Assembly (NCBI GenBank): GCA_047636995.1
Contig: JBLIGQ010000001.1
Location: 62,001-126,000 of the forward strand
From: JAQWQB01 sp047636995
GTDB lineage: Bacteria; Bacteroidota; Bacteroidia; Flavobacteriales_D; Sanyastnellaceae
Direction of reading: 5' to 3'
Length of the DNA: 64,000 nucleotides
Positions within the stretch are counted from its first letter, which is position 1. The number at the start of each line of letters is the position of its first letter. Both the position numbers and the translations under genes were made by a program. The notes under the pieces were generated by a model. It searched no databases, was not told the DNA's origin, and was given only the letters and a program-made list of their open reading frames with translations. Shown piece after piece: positions 1 through 9,000 of this stretch.

Positions 1-1
1 C

Positions 2-280
2 CGCTCATTAGCGGTAGAATTGGCAACTGACAAAATTTTAGTCAACTCCATTTGTCCTGGGTGGGTTGAAACTGAAATGGCAAAGCAAGGAATACAGCTT
101 CTTGCAGACCGGATGGATCAGAATTACCAGACAACGTTCGATGAACAAATGGACTTCGTTCCACTTGCGCGAATGAGTCTTCCTCAAGAAGTAGGCAATC
201 TAGTTGACTTCCTTTTTTCAGGGAAACAGAATTCAATGACAGGACAAGGAATTGACATTAATAATGGATCATGGATGTAA
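2..280 (+). CDS. SDR family oxidoreductase, C-terminal part (truncated by window edge)
   Basis: The reading frame is open from base 2, so the gene begins outside the window; a TTG at 20 is internal, not a start. The visible 92 residues match the end of a classical short-chain dehydrogenase: after the (unseen) YxxxK helix comes LAVELATDKILVNSICPGWV, where the PG loop binds the nicotinamide, then ETEM. The tail FLFSGKQNSMTGQGIDINNG is the usual SDR C-terminus. The substrate cannot be told without the N-terminal part. The stop overlaps the next start by 10 nt, which suggests co-transcription with the following peptidase gene. Confidence 0.85.
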   Translation, partial: RSLAVELATDKILVNSICPGWVETEMAKQGIQLLADRMDQNYQTTFDEQMDFVPLARMSLPQEVGNLVDFLFSGKQNSMTGQGIDINNGSWM

Positions 281-1659
281 TAAAACACGCATTGCTATGC
301 ACCGTGCTTTTATGGACGGGAGCTCTTCAAGCACAATTGAATACCTCAAACCAAGACTCAACAGTTATTAGGAGCATTTACAATGAAGCTTTAGGAAAGG
401 GCGAAGGTCATGAGAACCTTCATTATCTATGCAAAGAAATTGGCGCTCGCCTTTCAGGTTCTGATGAACTTGGAGAAGCCATTGTTTGGGGTGAATCACT
501 ACTCAAAACACTCAACCCTGACAAGGTGTTTCTTCAACCAGTTATGGTGCCGAAATGGATCAGGGGAGATCATGAGTCCGCATCCTTCACGTCAAACGGG
601 GTCACCAATAGAGCGCGCATTACTGCACTGGGAGGGTCTGTAGGTACCAATGGAACGATTCAGGCAGAGGTGATTGAAGTCAAACAATTTGGAGAGCTCG
701 AGGCCCTTGGAAGGGAAAACATCGAGGGGAAAATAATATTTTACAATCGCCCAATGGATCCGCTTATGATCAATACAGGTGCTGCGTATGGCGGTGCTTA
801 TGATCAGCGTTCTAAGGGAGCTACTGAAGCAGCTAGATACGGTGCCGTTGGGACTTTGGTTCGTTCTCTTACACATGCGCAAGACACCTTTCCTCATACT
901 GGAGCCATGAACTACTTAGATGATGTAGTCCGAATTCCGGCTGCAGCTATAAGTACAGTTGATGCCAGTGCGCTTCACAATGGATTGAAAAATGACCCCA
1001 ATTTACTCTTTAGCATGCAACTCACTTGTGAGGCTTTTGAAGATGTAGAACAAGCAAATGTAATTGCAGAGATCAGGGGTTCAGAGTTCCCTGATGAATA
1101 CATTATTGTTGGCGGACATTTAGACTCTTGGGACATTGGCGAAGGAGCCCATGATGACGGTGCTGGCATAGTACAATCAATTGAGGTACTTCGCATTCTA
1201 AGAGCATTAGATTATGAGCCAAGGCATACCATTCGTGTGGTCCTTTTTGTGAATGAAGAAAACGGCAACAATGGGGGTGAAACCTATGCTAAGGTGGCAA
1301 AGGAAAATGGACAAGTACATTTTGCGGCGATCGAAAGTGATGCCGGCGGGTTTTCTCCTCGTGGTTTTAGTTTTGAATCTACAGATGAAGCTTATGCGCA
1401 CTACCTGTCATTAGCTCCGGTTCTTGAGGAATATGGAGTACACATGTCACGTAGGGGCTGGAGTGGCGTAGACATTCGACCACTCAAAAACGATTACGTT
1501 ACCCTCATTGGTTTAATCCCTGACACACAACGTTACTTCGATTATCATCACAGCAAACGTGATGTTTGGGAAAACGTAAACAAGCGTGAGCTTGAACTTG
1601 GAGCTGGAGCAATGACCAGTTTAGTTTACCTTCTAGATCAACATCGCTTGGGGAAATAA
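271..1659 (+). CDS. Secreted M28-family metallopeptidase (carboxypeptidase Q-like)
   Basis: A 462-residue exported peptidase. Residues 1-22 form a signal peptide ending ALQAQ. Residues 120-250 look like the PA-type insert found in carboxypeptidase Q (plasma glutamate carboxypeptidase) relatives. The di-zinc site is visible: GGHLDSWD (His283, near residues 276-290), GAHDDGAG (residues 292-299), NEENG (Glu329/330 pair), ESDAGG (Asp357) and DYHHSKRD (His426/427). These match the five metal ligands and the general-base Glu of M28 enzymes. Expected role: periplasmic or secreted dipeptide/aminopeptide hydrolysis. It follows the SDR gene with a 10-nt overlap and converges with the next gene, stop against stop, with no terminator between them. 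Confidence 0.88.
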   Translation: MDVIKHALLCTVLLWTGALQAQLNTSNQDSTVIRSIYNEALGKGEGHENLHYLCKEIGARLSGSDELGEAIVWGESLLKTLNPDKVFLQPVMVPKWIRGDHESASFTSNGVTNRARITALGGSVGTNGTIQAEVIEVKQFGELEALGRENIEGKIIFYNRPMDPLMINTGAAYGGAYDQRSKGATEAARYGAVGTLVRSLTHAQDTFPHTGAMNYLDDVVRIPAAAISTVDASALHNGLKNDPNLLFSMQLTCEAFEDVEQANVIAEIRGSEFPDEYIIVGGHLDSWDIGEGAHDDGAGIVQSIEVLRILRALDYEPRHTIRVVLFVNEENGNNGGETYAKVAKENGQVHFAAIESDAGGFSPRGFSFESTDEAYAHYLSLAPVLEEYGVHMSRRGWSGVDIRPLKNDYVTLIGLIPDTQRYFDYHHSKRDVWENVNKRELELGAGAMTSLVYLLDQHRLGK

Positions 1660-2547
1660 CTATTGTCTCTTAGGCACCTTAAATTTTAGGTTCTGTTGTG
1701 AAAGTGGGGTGTCAGGTTTGATGGGACCATCTTGGTATAGAAAATTAAAGTAAGGCCGACCTATCAAAGCTGTTGAGCGCTGTTCTTCTATTTCTGACAC
1801 AGCAAATGACAATCCTTCTCCTATTTGAAAGAAGTAGGTTAGAATGTAATTCTGGCCTTTGAGCACAACCACTCTTCTATCTACTAAGACCACATTTTGA
1901 GTAGCGCTCATATTGTAAGCAGCGAAATCAGTGTCGTCATTTATAAACTTCACGTTATGCACACCCATCTTTTGAATTTCACTCTGGTATCTCGCCACCA
2001 TAGAAATATCATTCAGATTCATGAAAACAGCATCCTTGTCTTTTAACCATTCATTGTGCTGCTTGCGGGCAACAACTTGTTCCATGTTTTTAAGATTTAC
2101 TCCCAGAATCAACATGTCGCAAAGCGCTAACACGAGGGTTGGTTCCAATGCCTTTCCACAGAGATCTTTATCAATCAATATGTATTGAACTGTATTCACG
2201 TCTATGAAAGAAACACTCATTTCCCCTTCCTCTAGGAATTTCTGAGTGCGCTCATTTAGCTCAAAAAGCGCGAAGCATTGAGTCATGCTATCAAGCGCAA
2301 AAGAGGCTACAAAAAGTGCCTCATTTTCACCAAATTCAACAGCGGCAGAATCTGATTGGAATTGGATCCCCTTACCCATCCATTTATCATCAAGTTTCAT
2401 AGAGTCTACTTGACTAAATAGCGCGTCCATGTTCAAGATGATCAACTCTTTTGACAGGTAATCTTCTTTCTCTAGGTTGGTTTTCACTCCTTGAGCAAAA
2501 CTAACAACAGACATTATGAGCAGTGCGGTAGTTACGTATATTTTCAT
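1660..2547 (-). CDS. Exported protein of unknown function
   Basis: I do not recognise the family. It encodes 295 residues with a clear N-terminal signal peptide (MKIYVTTALLIMSVVSFAQG), so the product is exported to the periplasm or beyond. There is no lipobox, no further transmembrane segment and no T9SS sorting domain; the C-terminus is basic (FKVPKRQ). The middle is mixed alpha/beta with few cysteines. Upstream on this strand, CATTTTTG (2561-2568) is one mismatch from the Bacteroidetes -7 box TAnnTTTG and could be its promoter. The stop codon abuts that of the convergent peptidase gene. Confidence 0.75.
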   Translation of the reverse strand: MKIYVTTALLIMSVVSFAQGVKTNLEKEDYLSKELIILNMDALFSQVDSMKLDDKWMGKGIQFQSDSAAVEFGENEALFVASFALDSMTQCFALFELNERTQKFLEEGEMSVSFIDVNTVQYILIDKDLCGKALEPTLVLALCDMLILGVNLKNMEQVVARKQHNEWLKDKDAVFMNLNDISMVARYQSEIQKMGVHNVKFINDDTDFAAYNMSATQNVVLVDRRVVVLKGQNYILTYFFQIGEGLSFAVSEIEEQRSTALIGRPYFNFLYQDGPIKPDTPLSQQNLKFKVPKRQ

Positions 2548-2581
2548 GACAGCTATATTACAAAAATGAGCCCAAAGTTGG

Positions 2582-2616
2582 TAAAAAAAAAGAGCCCCAA
2601 CTTTCGTCGAGGCTCT
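2582..2616 (-). terminator. Intrinsic terminator after the 1100-aa surface protein gene
   Basis: Read on the minus strand, AGAGCC and GGCTCT (2611-2616 and 2591-2596) form a stem around a 14-nt loop, followed directly by a run of nine T. It lies 21 nt past the stop codon at 2638, which is where a rho-independent terminator of that gene is expected. Confidence 0.8.
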
Positions 2617-2637
2617 CTATAATATTGAGTAATCAAA

Positions 2638-5600
2638 TTACTTCTGGATAATCAGTCTTTCAACAGTTTGAGTACCGTTCATAGTGATACGTACGTTGTA
2701 CATACCATTTGCAAGGTCATTCACAGACATGTTGACTAGCATGCTAGAACCATTAACAGAAACTTGCTCAGCTACAACCAAACGACCTGTTTGATCAAGG
2801 ATGTCAACCATTACAGTTGTCACACCTTCAGCGATGTTAGTAATGTTAATGTTCACGATGTCAGAAGCAGGGTTTGGATACATTCCAAGTGTTGCTTCAA
2901 CAACATCAGCGCGATTAGCTTCAGCACCAATTACAACAACTGATTCAATCTCAGCAACAATTCCAGCAGGGCCGATAATTGAGATTTGATCGATAGCTCC
3001 GTAGATAGTACTACCTCCACCAGCGAATTCAGGCTTTACGATTGCATCATAAGTTGCACCAGGAACAAGTCCAGATACATCACTCAAACGCATGTAACGG
3101 TTAGCCGCCCCACGAGAGTGAGTAATTGGCAATTGTGAACCGTCAGTATTCGTGAATTCCCATGTCCAGTCAATAACACCACAAACAAATGGAGTTGCAG
3201 CGATGTAATCACCTAGGTAGTGAGCTCCGTAGTTCACTGCGTTGTCAGATGCACGTAGAACAGCAAGTGGCTGTGGGTTTACATCGATAGAGCAAGGCTC
3301 ATCGTTTTGAACCTCAACAGCTTCCATAATTCCGTTTCCATCAGCTAACATGAATACAGAGTTGATAGATACAGTGTACGTATCATCCCACTCTAGACCA
3401 GCAACGCCAGACAGCACTACGAACGTGTTTGCTGCACCAGCTTGGTATACGTAATCAGTAAGATCAGAACCTGTGAATGTGAAGATGTAATCATCAGCAC
3501 CAACCCAGTCAGCCTTGAAAAGATCACATAGGTCATAAGGACCAGAACCATAATCACAACGCGTGTCAGGAATAGACTGAACACAGATATCAAACAAAGC
3601 AGGACCTGCAGTAGCAATCCAAGGAGAAACACGTACAGTGTAAGTATCTCCAGCAGTCAATGAACCAATGTTCAACACTTCACCACCGTTAATAAATACG
3701 GCGTCCTCAAGATCTACTAGGGTAAGACCCGCATCATAAATCTCAACAACTGCATCAAAATCAACCGTATTTACTTCAAGTCTAACACCAGACGTCATTG
3801 GTACGAAAGAGTACCACAGGTCATTGTCATCACTGTTGTAAGTAGCAACTGGAGCCACAACTGTAGCAGCATCCATGTCTTCACCTACTAAACCATTACA
3901 AGTTCCAAGTGCGTCCATAGAAAGAGCATAAGCCAATCCAGGAAGATCATTGATACAAGGACCAGCGATACAAGAACCGTTATCATCAGTTGCAGTTACA
4001 TCGTAGTTACAAGCCAATGGATCAGTACATCCAAATACAGGACAAGAACCAGTAGCACCGACATCGATGAAATCAGTCCCTACAGAACTACCATCTCCAA
4101 TAGGAGCACTATCAAGATTCACAGAACCTTGAGAAACACCACCAACAAAGATTTCAACAGAAGCAATGTCCCATCCGTCTCCGAATGCGTCAGCCATTAC
4201 GATTTCATAACATCCGTCTCCAGGAAGACAAAGTACAACTGTACCGTCAAACCCAGTTCCACTGTATACAAGAGTTCCACCGCCGTCAAATACGTCGAAA
4301 GAAACTTCTGCAGGGAAAAACCCACCGTCAACAACGAGATCAGCACAAGTGCCAAGACAGCAAGAACCATCATCTGTATCAGCAGCAACATCGAAGTTAC
4401 ATGCAAGAGGATCAGTACAACCTAAAGTAACAAGACAAGCAGCCTCATCAATAGAGTAGTTCAAATCCCAAGTTCCAACTAATCCATTGTAACCATCGAA
4501 CTGAACATAGTAAGTACCAGCTGGAATATCGCCACAAGCGATTTCAATTACAGAAAGAAGACCTCCAAGGGGATCATCATCATTACAGGCAACTTCATTG
4601 AAGCTTGCATCATAAACGGTCAACTGAGAATCTGCTCCAATAGCGTCACTTGTCGAAAGAGAAACGGCAGCATCTGCTGTAGTTGTGAAAACATACCAAA
4701 GAGAAGACTGCTCAGGATCACCACCAAATTGGCAAGCACCAGCTAGACCTTCATTCTGACAAGCGTTCGCATTATCTATAGCTTCAACTCCTGTTCCTGA
4801 AATCACAATTGCATCAGCACTCAAGTCATTTGCAGCAGGAAGAATACAAGAACCATCATCTGTATCAGCAGCAGGATCAAAGTTACAAGCTGTTGGATCA
4901 ATACACCCTAATACAGCACATACCGTGTTGATAGAGAAAAATGTAGTTGACGGAGCGCCACCAGAAATTGGAGAAATGTCAGCACCTGTTAAGGTCCAAT
5001 CTATTTCAATGTCGAAATCACCTCCACCAACAACAAGCTCATAGCAACCATCAGCAAGACAAACTAGGTCTGTACCAATAGAAAAGCCATCGCCAGTTTC
5101 AGCACTAGAAAGATCACCAGCAGCAACACTTACACCAAGATCAGTAAAGATCTCATAAGTAGCATCATTCCATCCGTCACCGAATGAATCAGCCATATCA
5201 AATGTCACTTCTGTATCTAGACAAGAAGCAGCAGCTGGATAAGTCAATCCCGGAGGATAGTTAGCATCACCAGGACTTACTTCGAAACCAGTAACGTTAC
5301 CAGCTCCATCGCATCCAGCGGTGTGAACGTAATCAGCACGTCCGTTAACCTGATCACCACCTACGAACATTTGAACGTTGATGTTGAAAGAAAGGTCTCC
5401 GTCAGTAGTGAACTGTCCAAGAAGGATACGGTTAAGTGGTCCAGAAGGAAGAGAAGAAGGAGAAGTAGGCAGTGTAAAAACAGCCCCATCAGTCATGATG
5501 AAATCTCCACCTCCAACAACGTTAAAAGCTGGAGCAAAAGGATTTGTAGTAGGAGCAGTCGCTGCTGTTCCAACATCAGAAGCCCCTCCGTCAGTGCTGT

Positions 5601-5940
5601 CATCAACACCAATAGTTACCCAAGAATCTGCTTCAATAGTAGGGAATACAGCATAGAATGCTGGGTTGATCCCAACTGGAGTAGAACCTCCAAAAGTATC
5701 ATTGAAGAAGTTAGTAGTAGTAGACACGTTCAATGGGTGACAGTCAAGGATAGCATATACCGCAGTAATTTTATCCAATGCTGTACCACATTCCGCGTAC
5801 ACACGGTAGGTAGTTGTACCTGCAGGCTGAGTAGAGAGTGCGTTCGTAAGCGTGTAAGCTTCCGTTACAACTCCAGTCAACTGGGCCATCGAAAGAAGAC
5901 CAGTGCAAACTGCCGTTAGAGTTAATAATATTTTTTTCAT
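2638..5940 (-). CDS. Large T9SS-exported cysteine-rich repeat surface protein
   Basis: 1100 residues. Signal peptide at 1-20 (ends LLSMAQ). Two GDGW modules (around residues 250-297 and 585-625; core MADSFGDGWNDATYEIF) and three cysteine modules of the form GCTDPLACNFDVAADTDDG (about 345, 507 and 637) are interspersed with beta-sandwich stretches of the type LWYVFTTTADAAVSLS (about 415-490 and 705-785). Two further repeats at about 795-865 and 915-985 share the pattern YxFxF...LsgvxGLxxxxTY. Residues 1015-1100 are a type A T9SS C-terminal domain (LGMYPNPASDIVNINI to a basic end), predicting outer-membrane passage and cell-surface attachment or release. It is probably an adhesin or matrix protein; no enzymatic motif was seen. 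A terminator follows at 2582-2616. Confidence 0.88.
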   Translation of the reverse strand: MKKILLTLTAVCTGLLSMAQLTGVVTEAYTLTNALSTQPAGTTTYRVYAECGTALDKITAVYAILDCHPLNVSTTTNFFNDTFGGSTPVGINPAFYAVFPTIEADSWVTIGVDDSTDGGASDVGTAATAPTTNPFAPAFNVVGGGDFIMTDGAVFTLPTSPSSLPSGPLNRILLGQFTTDGDLSFNINVQMFVGGDQVNGRADYVHTAGCDGAGNVTGFEVSPGDANYPPGLTYPAAASCLDTEVTFDMADSFGDGWNDATYEIFTDLGVSVAAGDLSSAETGDGFSIGTDLVCLADGCYELVVGGGDFDIEIDWTLTGADISPISGGAPSTTFFSINTVCAVLGCIDPTACNFDPAADTDDGSCILPAANDLSADAIVISGTGVEAIDNANACQNEGLAGACQFGGDPEQSSLWYVFTTTADAAVSLSTSDAIGADSQLTVYDASFNEVACNDDDPLGGLLSVIEIACGDIPAGTYYVQFDGYNGLVGTWDLNYSIDEAACLVTLGCTDPLACNFDVAADTDDGSCCLGTCADLVVDGGFFPAEVSFDVFDGGGTLVYSGTGFDGTVVLCLPGDGCYEIVMADAFGDGWDIASVEIFVGGVSQGSVNLDSAPIGDGSSVGTDFIDVGATGSCPVFGCTDPLACNYDVTATDDNGSCIAGPCINDLPGLAYALSMDALGTCNGLVGEDMDAATVVAPVATYNSDDNDLWYSFVPMTSGVRLEVNTVDFDAVVEIYDAGLTLVDLEDAVFINGGEVLNIGSLTAGDTYTVRVSPWIATAGPALFDICVQSIPDTRCDYGSGPYDLCDLFKADWVGADDYIFTFTGSDLTDYVYQAGAANTFVVLSGVAGLEWDDTYTVSINSVFMLADGNGIMEAVEVQNDEPCSIDVNPQPLAVLRASDNAVNYGAHYLGDYIAATPFVCGVIDWTWEFTNTDGSQLPITHSRGAANRYMRLSDVSGLVPGATYDAIVKPEFAGGGSTIYGAIDQISIIGPAGIVAEIESVVVIGAEANRADVVEATLGMYPNPASDIVNINITNIAEGVTTVMVDILDQTGRLVVAEQVSVNGSSMLVNMSVNDLANGMYNVRITMNGTQTVERLIIQK

Positions 5941-5967
5941 AGTTCAAGAATATATAAGTAATTAGAG

Positions 5968-5999
5968 AAGAAGCCGGCAACCGGGGTTACCGGCTTCTT
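5968..5999 (-). terminator. Strong hairpin between the two large surface-protein genes
   Basis: AAGAAGCCGG (5968-5977) pairs perfectly with CCGGCTTCTT (5990-5999), and the 12-nt interval contains a further AACC/GGTT pairing. It lies 20-50 nt past the stop of the 1346-aa gene (6020), so it probably terminates that minus-strand transcript. The T-rich tail is clearer on the plus side (CTTCTTTTTATTT); the minus tail is CTTCTTCTCT. Confidence 0.7.
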
Positions 6000-6019
6000 T
6001 TTATTTGGTTACATTTTAA

Positions 6020-9000
6020 TTAGCAAGAAGAACCGAATGCACCTAGGAATTGAAGAAGGTCAGTCGCGTTAATCAGACCATCACCGTTCAAGTCCTCAGG
6101 ACATGGGTTAACTGTATCAAACAAGCAAGAACCATCGTCGATTGAAGCACCAGACAATGGGTCGAAGTTTGTTGCATCTGCATAAGTACATCCTAAACAA
6201 GTAGCATATTCACATGCGTCACAGTCAGCGATGTTAGCAGCTGGATCGAAGTTACAAGCCACCGGCTCAACACATCCAACAACACAAGCACCAGCACCTA
6301 GAGAGAACGTAATGTCTCCAGCAGCAACAGGTGATCCACCACCAACAATACCATTGTTAGTACCGAACAAGTTCCAAGAAACTTCTCCTGTGAATGCTCC
6401 AGCAACAACTGCAATGTAGTAACATCCGTCAGGAAGACAAAGAACATCTGTACCAGTAGATAGACCGTCACCTTCTTGAGCGTTGTCAAGATCTCCAGAA
6501 GCAACCAATACGTCATCTATAGTATAGATCTCGTAGAAGTTACCGTTCCATCCGTCTCCGAATGAATCAGCCATAGAAACTGTCAAGCAGTTTTCGAAGC
6601 AGCAAGATCCGTCATCAATCGTGTTAGCGATATCGAAGTTACAACCAAGAGGATCTGTACAACCAGCACAAGTTACATACTCACAAGAACCATCTTCGTC
6701 AGTTGCAGCAACATCAAAGTTACAAGCACCAGGATCAGTACAACCACAAACGGCAGCACCAATAGTGAATGACACAGAGAAATCTCCAATTGCGTTTCCG
6801 CCAGCTGGGGTTCCTTCAGCAGCGATAATTACTCCAAATTCGTCAACAATATCGATTGCTGTTTCGAAAGGGAATGCAGAACCAGCTACAGTAATAGTGT
6901 AGCATCCGTCCTGAAGACATACCAAGTCAAATCCAGACTCACCACCAGCGAAGTTATCTTCGTCGATAACGAACAATCCATTGTCAATTGTATTTGTAGC
7001 GATTACAGTACCAGCACCATCAGTAAGTACGTATGTACCAAGATCCCATCCGTCTCCGAATGCATCATACATATTGATTTGAACAGGAGTACCTGCACCT
7101 ACACAAGTAAGAGAGAAGAAGTCACAAGAACCGTCTTCAATGTTAGCCGCAGGATTATAGTTGTAAGCAACAGAATTTGTACATCCTTCTACAACAACTT
7201 CGCAAGTGATATCCATAACAAATGCACCGTTATCGTCAGTCAATGGATTTCCATCAACATCTTGAGCGCCAACATAGATATAATAAGTAGATACACCGTC
7301 ACCGATGAATGATACAGAAGTATCATCTTGATCGAAGAAACCACAAGAACCGAAGTCAGCAGCCTCAGAAGCAAACGTACCGTCTACTTGATCAACACAT
7401 GCAAATGGTCCAGCACAATCAACAGAAGTCCAAACATTGATTTTAGAATCAATTACAGAACCACATGTAGAGATTGTTACAAGATCAGCTGTAGCAGGAA
7501 GTGTGTACCATACACCTGAACCTGGAGCAGCGTCACAAGGAAGAAGTGTTGGAGCACCTGTTGCAGTAGAACCTCCTGTAGAACCTACAGTAGAAGAGTT
7601 ACAAGTAACAGCGATTGCATCAGCACACAAATCGTTAACTGCAGGGTTAGTGAAGACACAAGATCCATCATCTAAAGTAGCAATCGGATCGAAGTTATCA
7701 GCAGTACCATCAGTACAACCAAGGAACTCTCCTGAAGTTGTGAAAGAGAAGTCGCCACATAGAGCTGGATCAGTAGTAAATACTGCGAAGTAGTAATCTG
7801 TATTAGGAGTCAATGTCAAGAAGTCAGAGATGTCACCAGCACATTGGCCAGTTACCAAACAACCTACTTCATCAACAAGGGTTCCACAAGCTCCAGTATA
7901 GATAACCAAACCAACTTCAGAACTTGAGATGTTTGTCAAGTCAAAGTTGAATGTATCGTAATTCAAAGAGTTGAATACGAAGAACACATCGTAAGCAGTG
8001 TTAAATCCAGCTACGAAGTTTGGAGCATCTGAAGGAGAAGCACAACAAAGTGACCCTACAGATGGAACGCCATTTATCTGTGGCAAAGCATCAACACAAT
8101 CATCGTTTGCAGGAATTCCTGGGCAACTCTGGCAAGTCACATCTAGTGTGAAATCTTGACCAAAACCAGCACCGAATTCAGATACAAGGATGAAGTAATC
8201 ATTACCCGTTTGAGCATTGAAAGCAATTTCCGAAAGGAAAGCACATGCATCATCATTTGAACCTACACAGATAAGGTTGTTACAATCAGGTGCAGCAACA
8301 TATACGTGAATCTTAGTATCACCACCAACTGCAGAGTTACAAGTCCCAACGATCACTTGCTCATCAGCAGCAGCGTTGTACTCGTACCATACTCCTGGAG
8401 AAGAAACATCAGTTCCACCACAAATAGATCCAATTAGACCTTCGTTATCAGTAGAAGCAATTGTAGTTCCAGTTACAGAAATTCCACAAGTGATTGCTTC
8501 AGCATCACACACATCGTTGTTCGCTGGAGGACAGATACAAGATCCATCATCAATTGTTGCAGATGGGTTGTATCCACCACAGTTAGAATCTGTACATCCT
8601 TCGATAGCACATCCACCAGTGAATCCAAAATCAACCTCAGCTGAACCAGGACCACCAGCTCCGTATGCGTTCCCAAGAGCATCGCTCAAAGACCACCCAA
8701 CTTCACCAGGGAATGTACCGCCAGTCACTTGGAATGTGTAACATCCAGGAATAACACAAGCAGAAGCAGTTCCAACAGAAGAACCGTCTCCTACAGGAGC
8801 AGTATCAAGATCTCCAGAAGCAACAAGTGTTCCTAGATCATCAAAGATATTCCAAGTAGCACCGTTCCATCCGTCTCCGAATGCATCAGTCATATCAATA
8901 ATAGCAAGAAGTTCACCTCCTAGGCAATTGACACATGTACCATCATCGATAGTAGCAGCTGGGTCAAAGTTTGAAGCTAAAGGATCTGTACAACCTGCAC

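Noticed and set aside
5323..5919. 198-codon open frame on the plus strand (and similar ones at 4129-4425, 8376-8741 and 9363-9641)
   Set aside because: They lie antisense to the low-complexity repeat genes; the proteins are Ser/Arg- or Pro/Ser-rich without homology, and the minus-strand frames have signal peptides and known modules.
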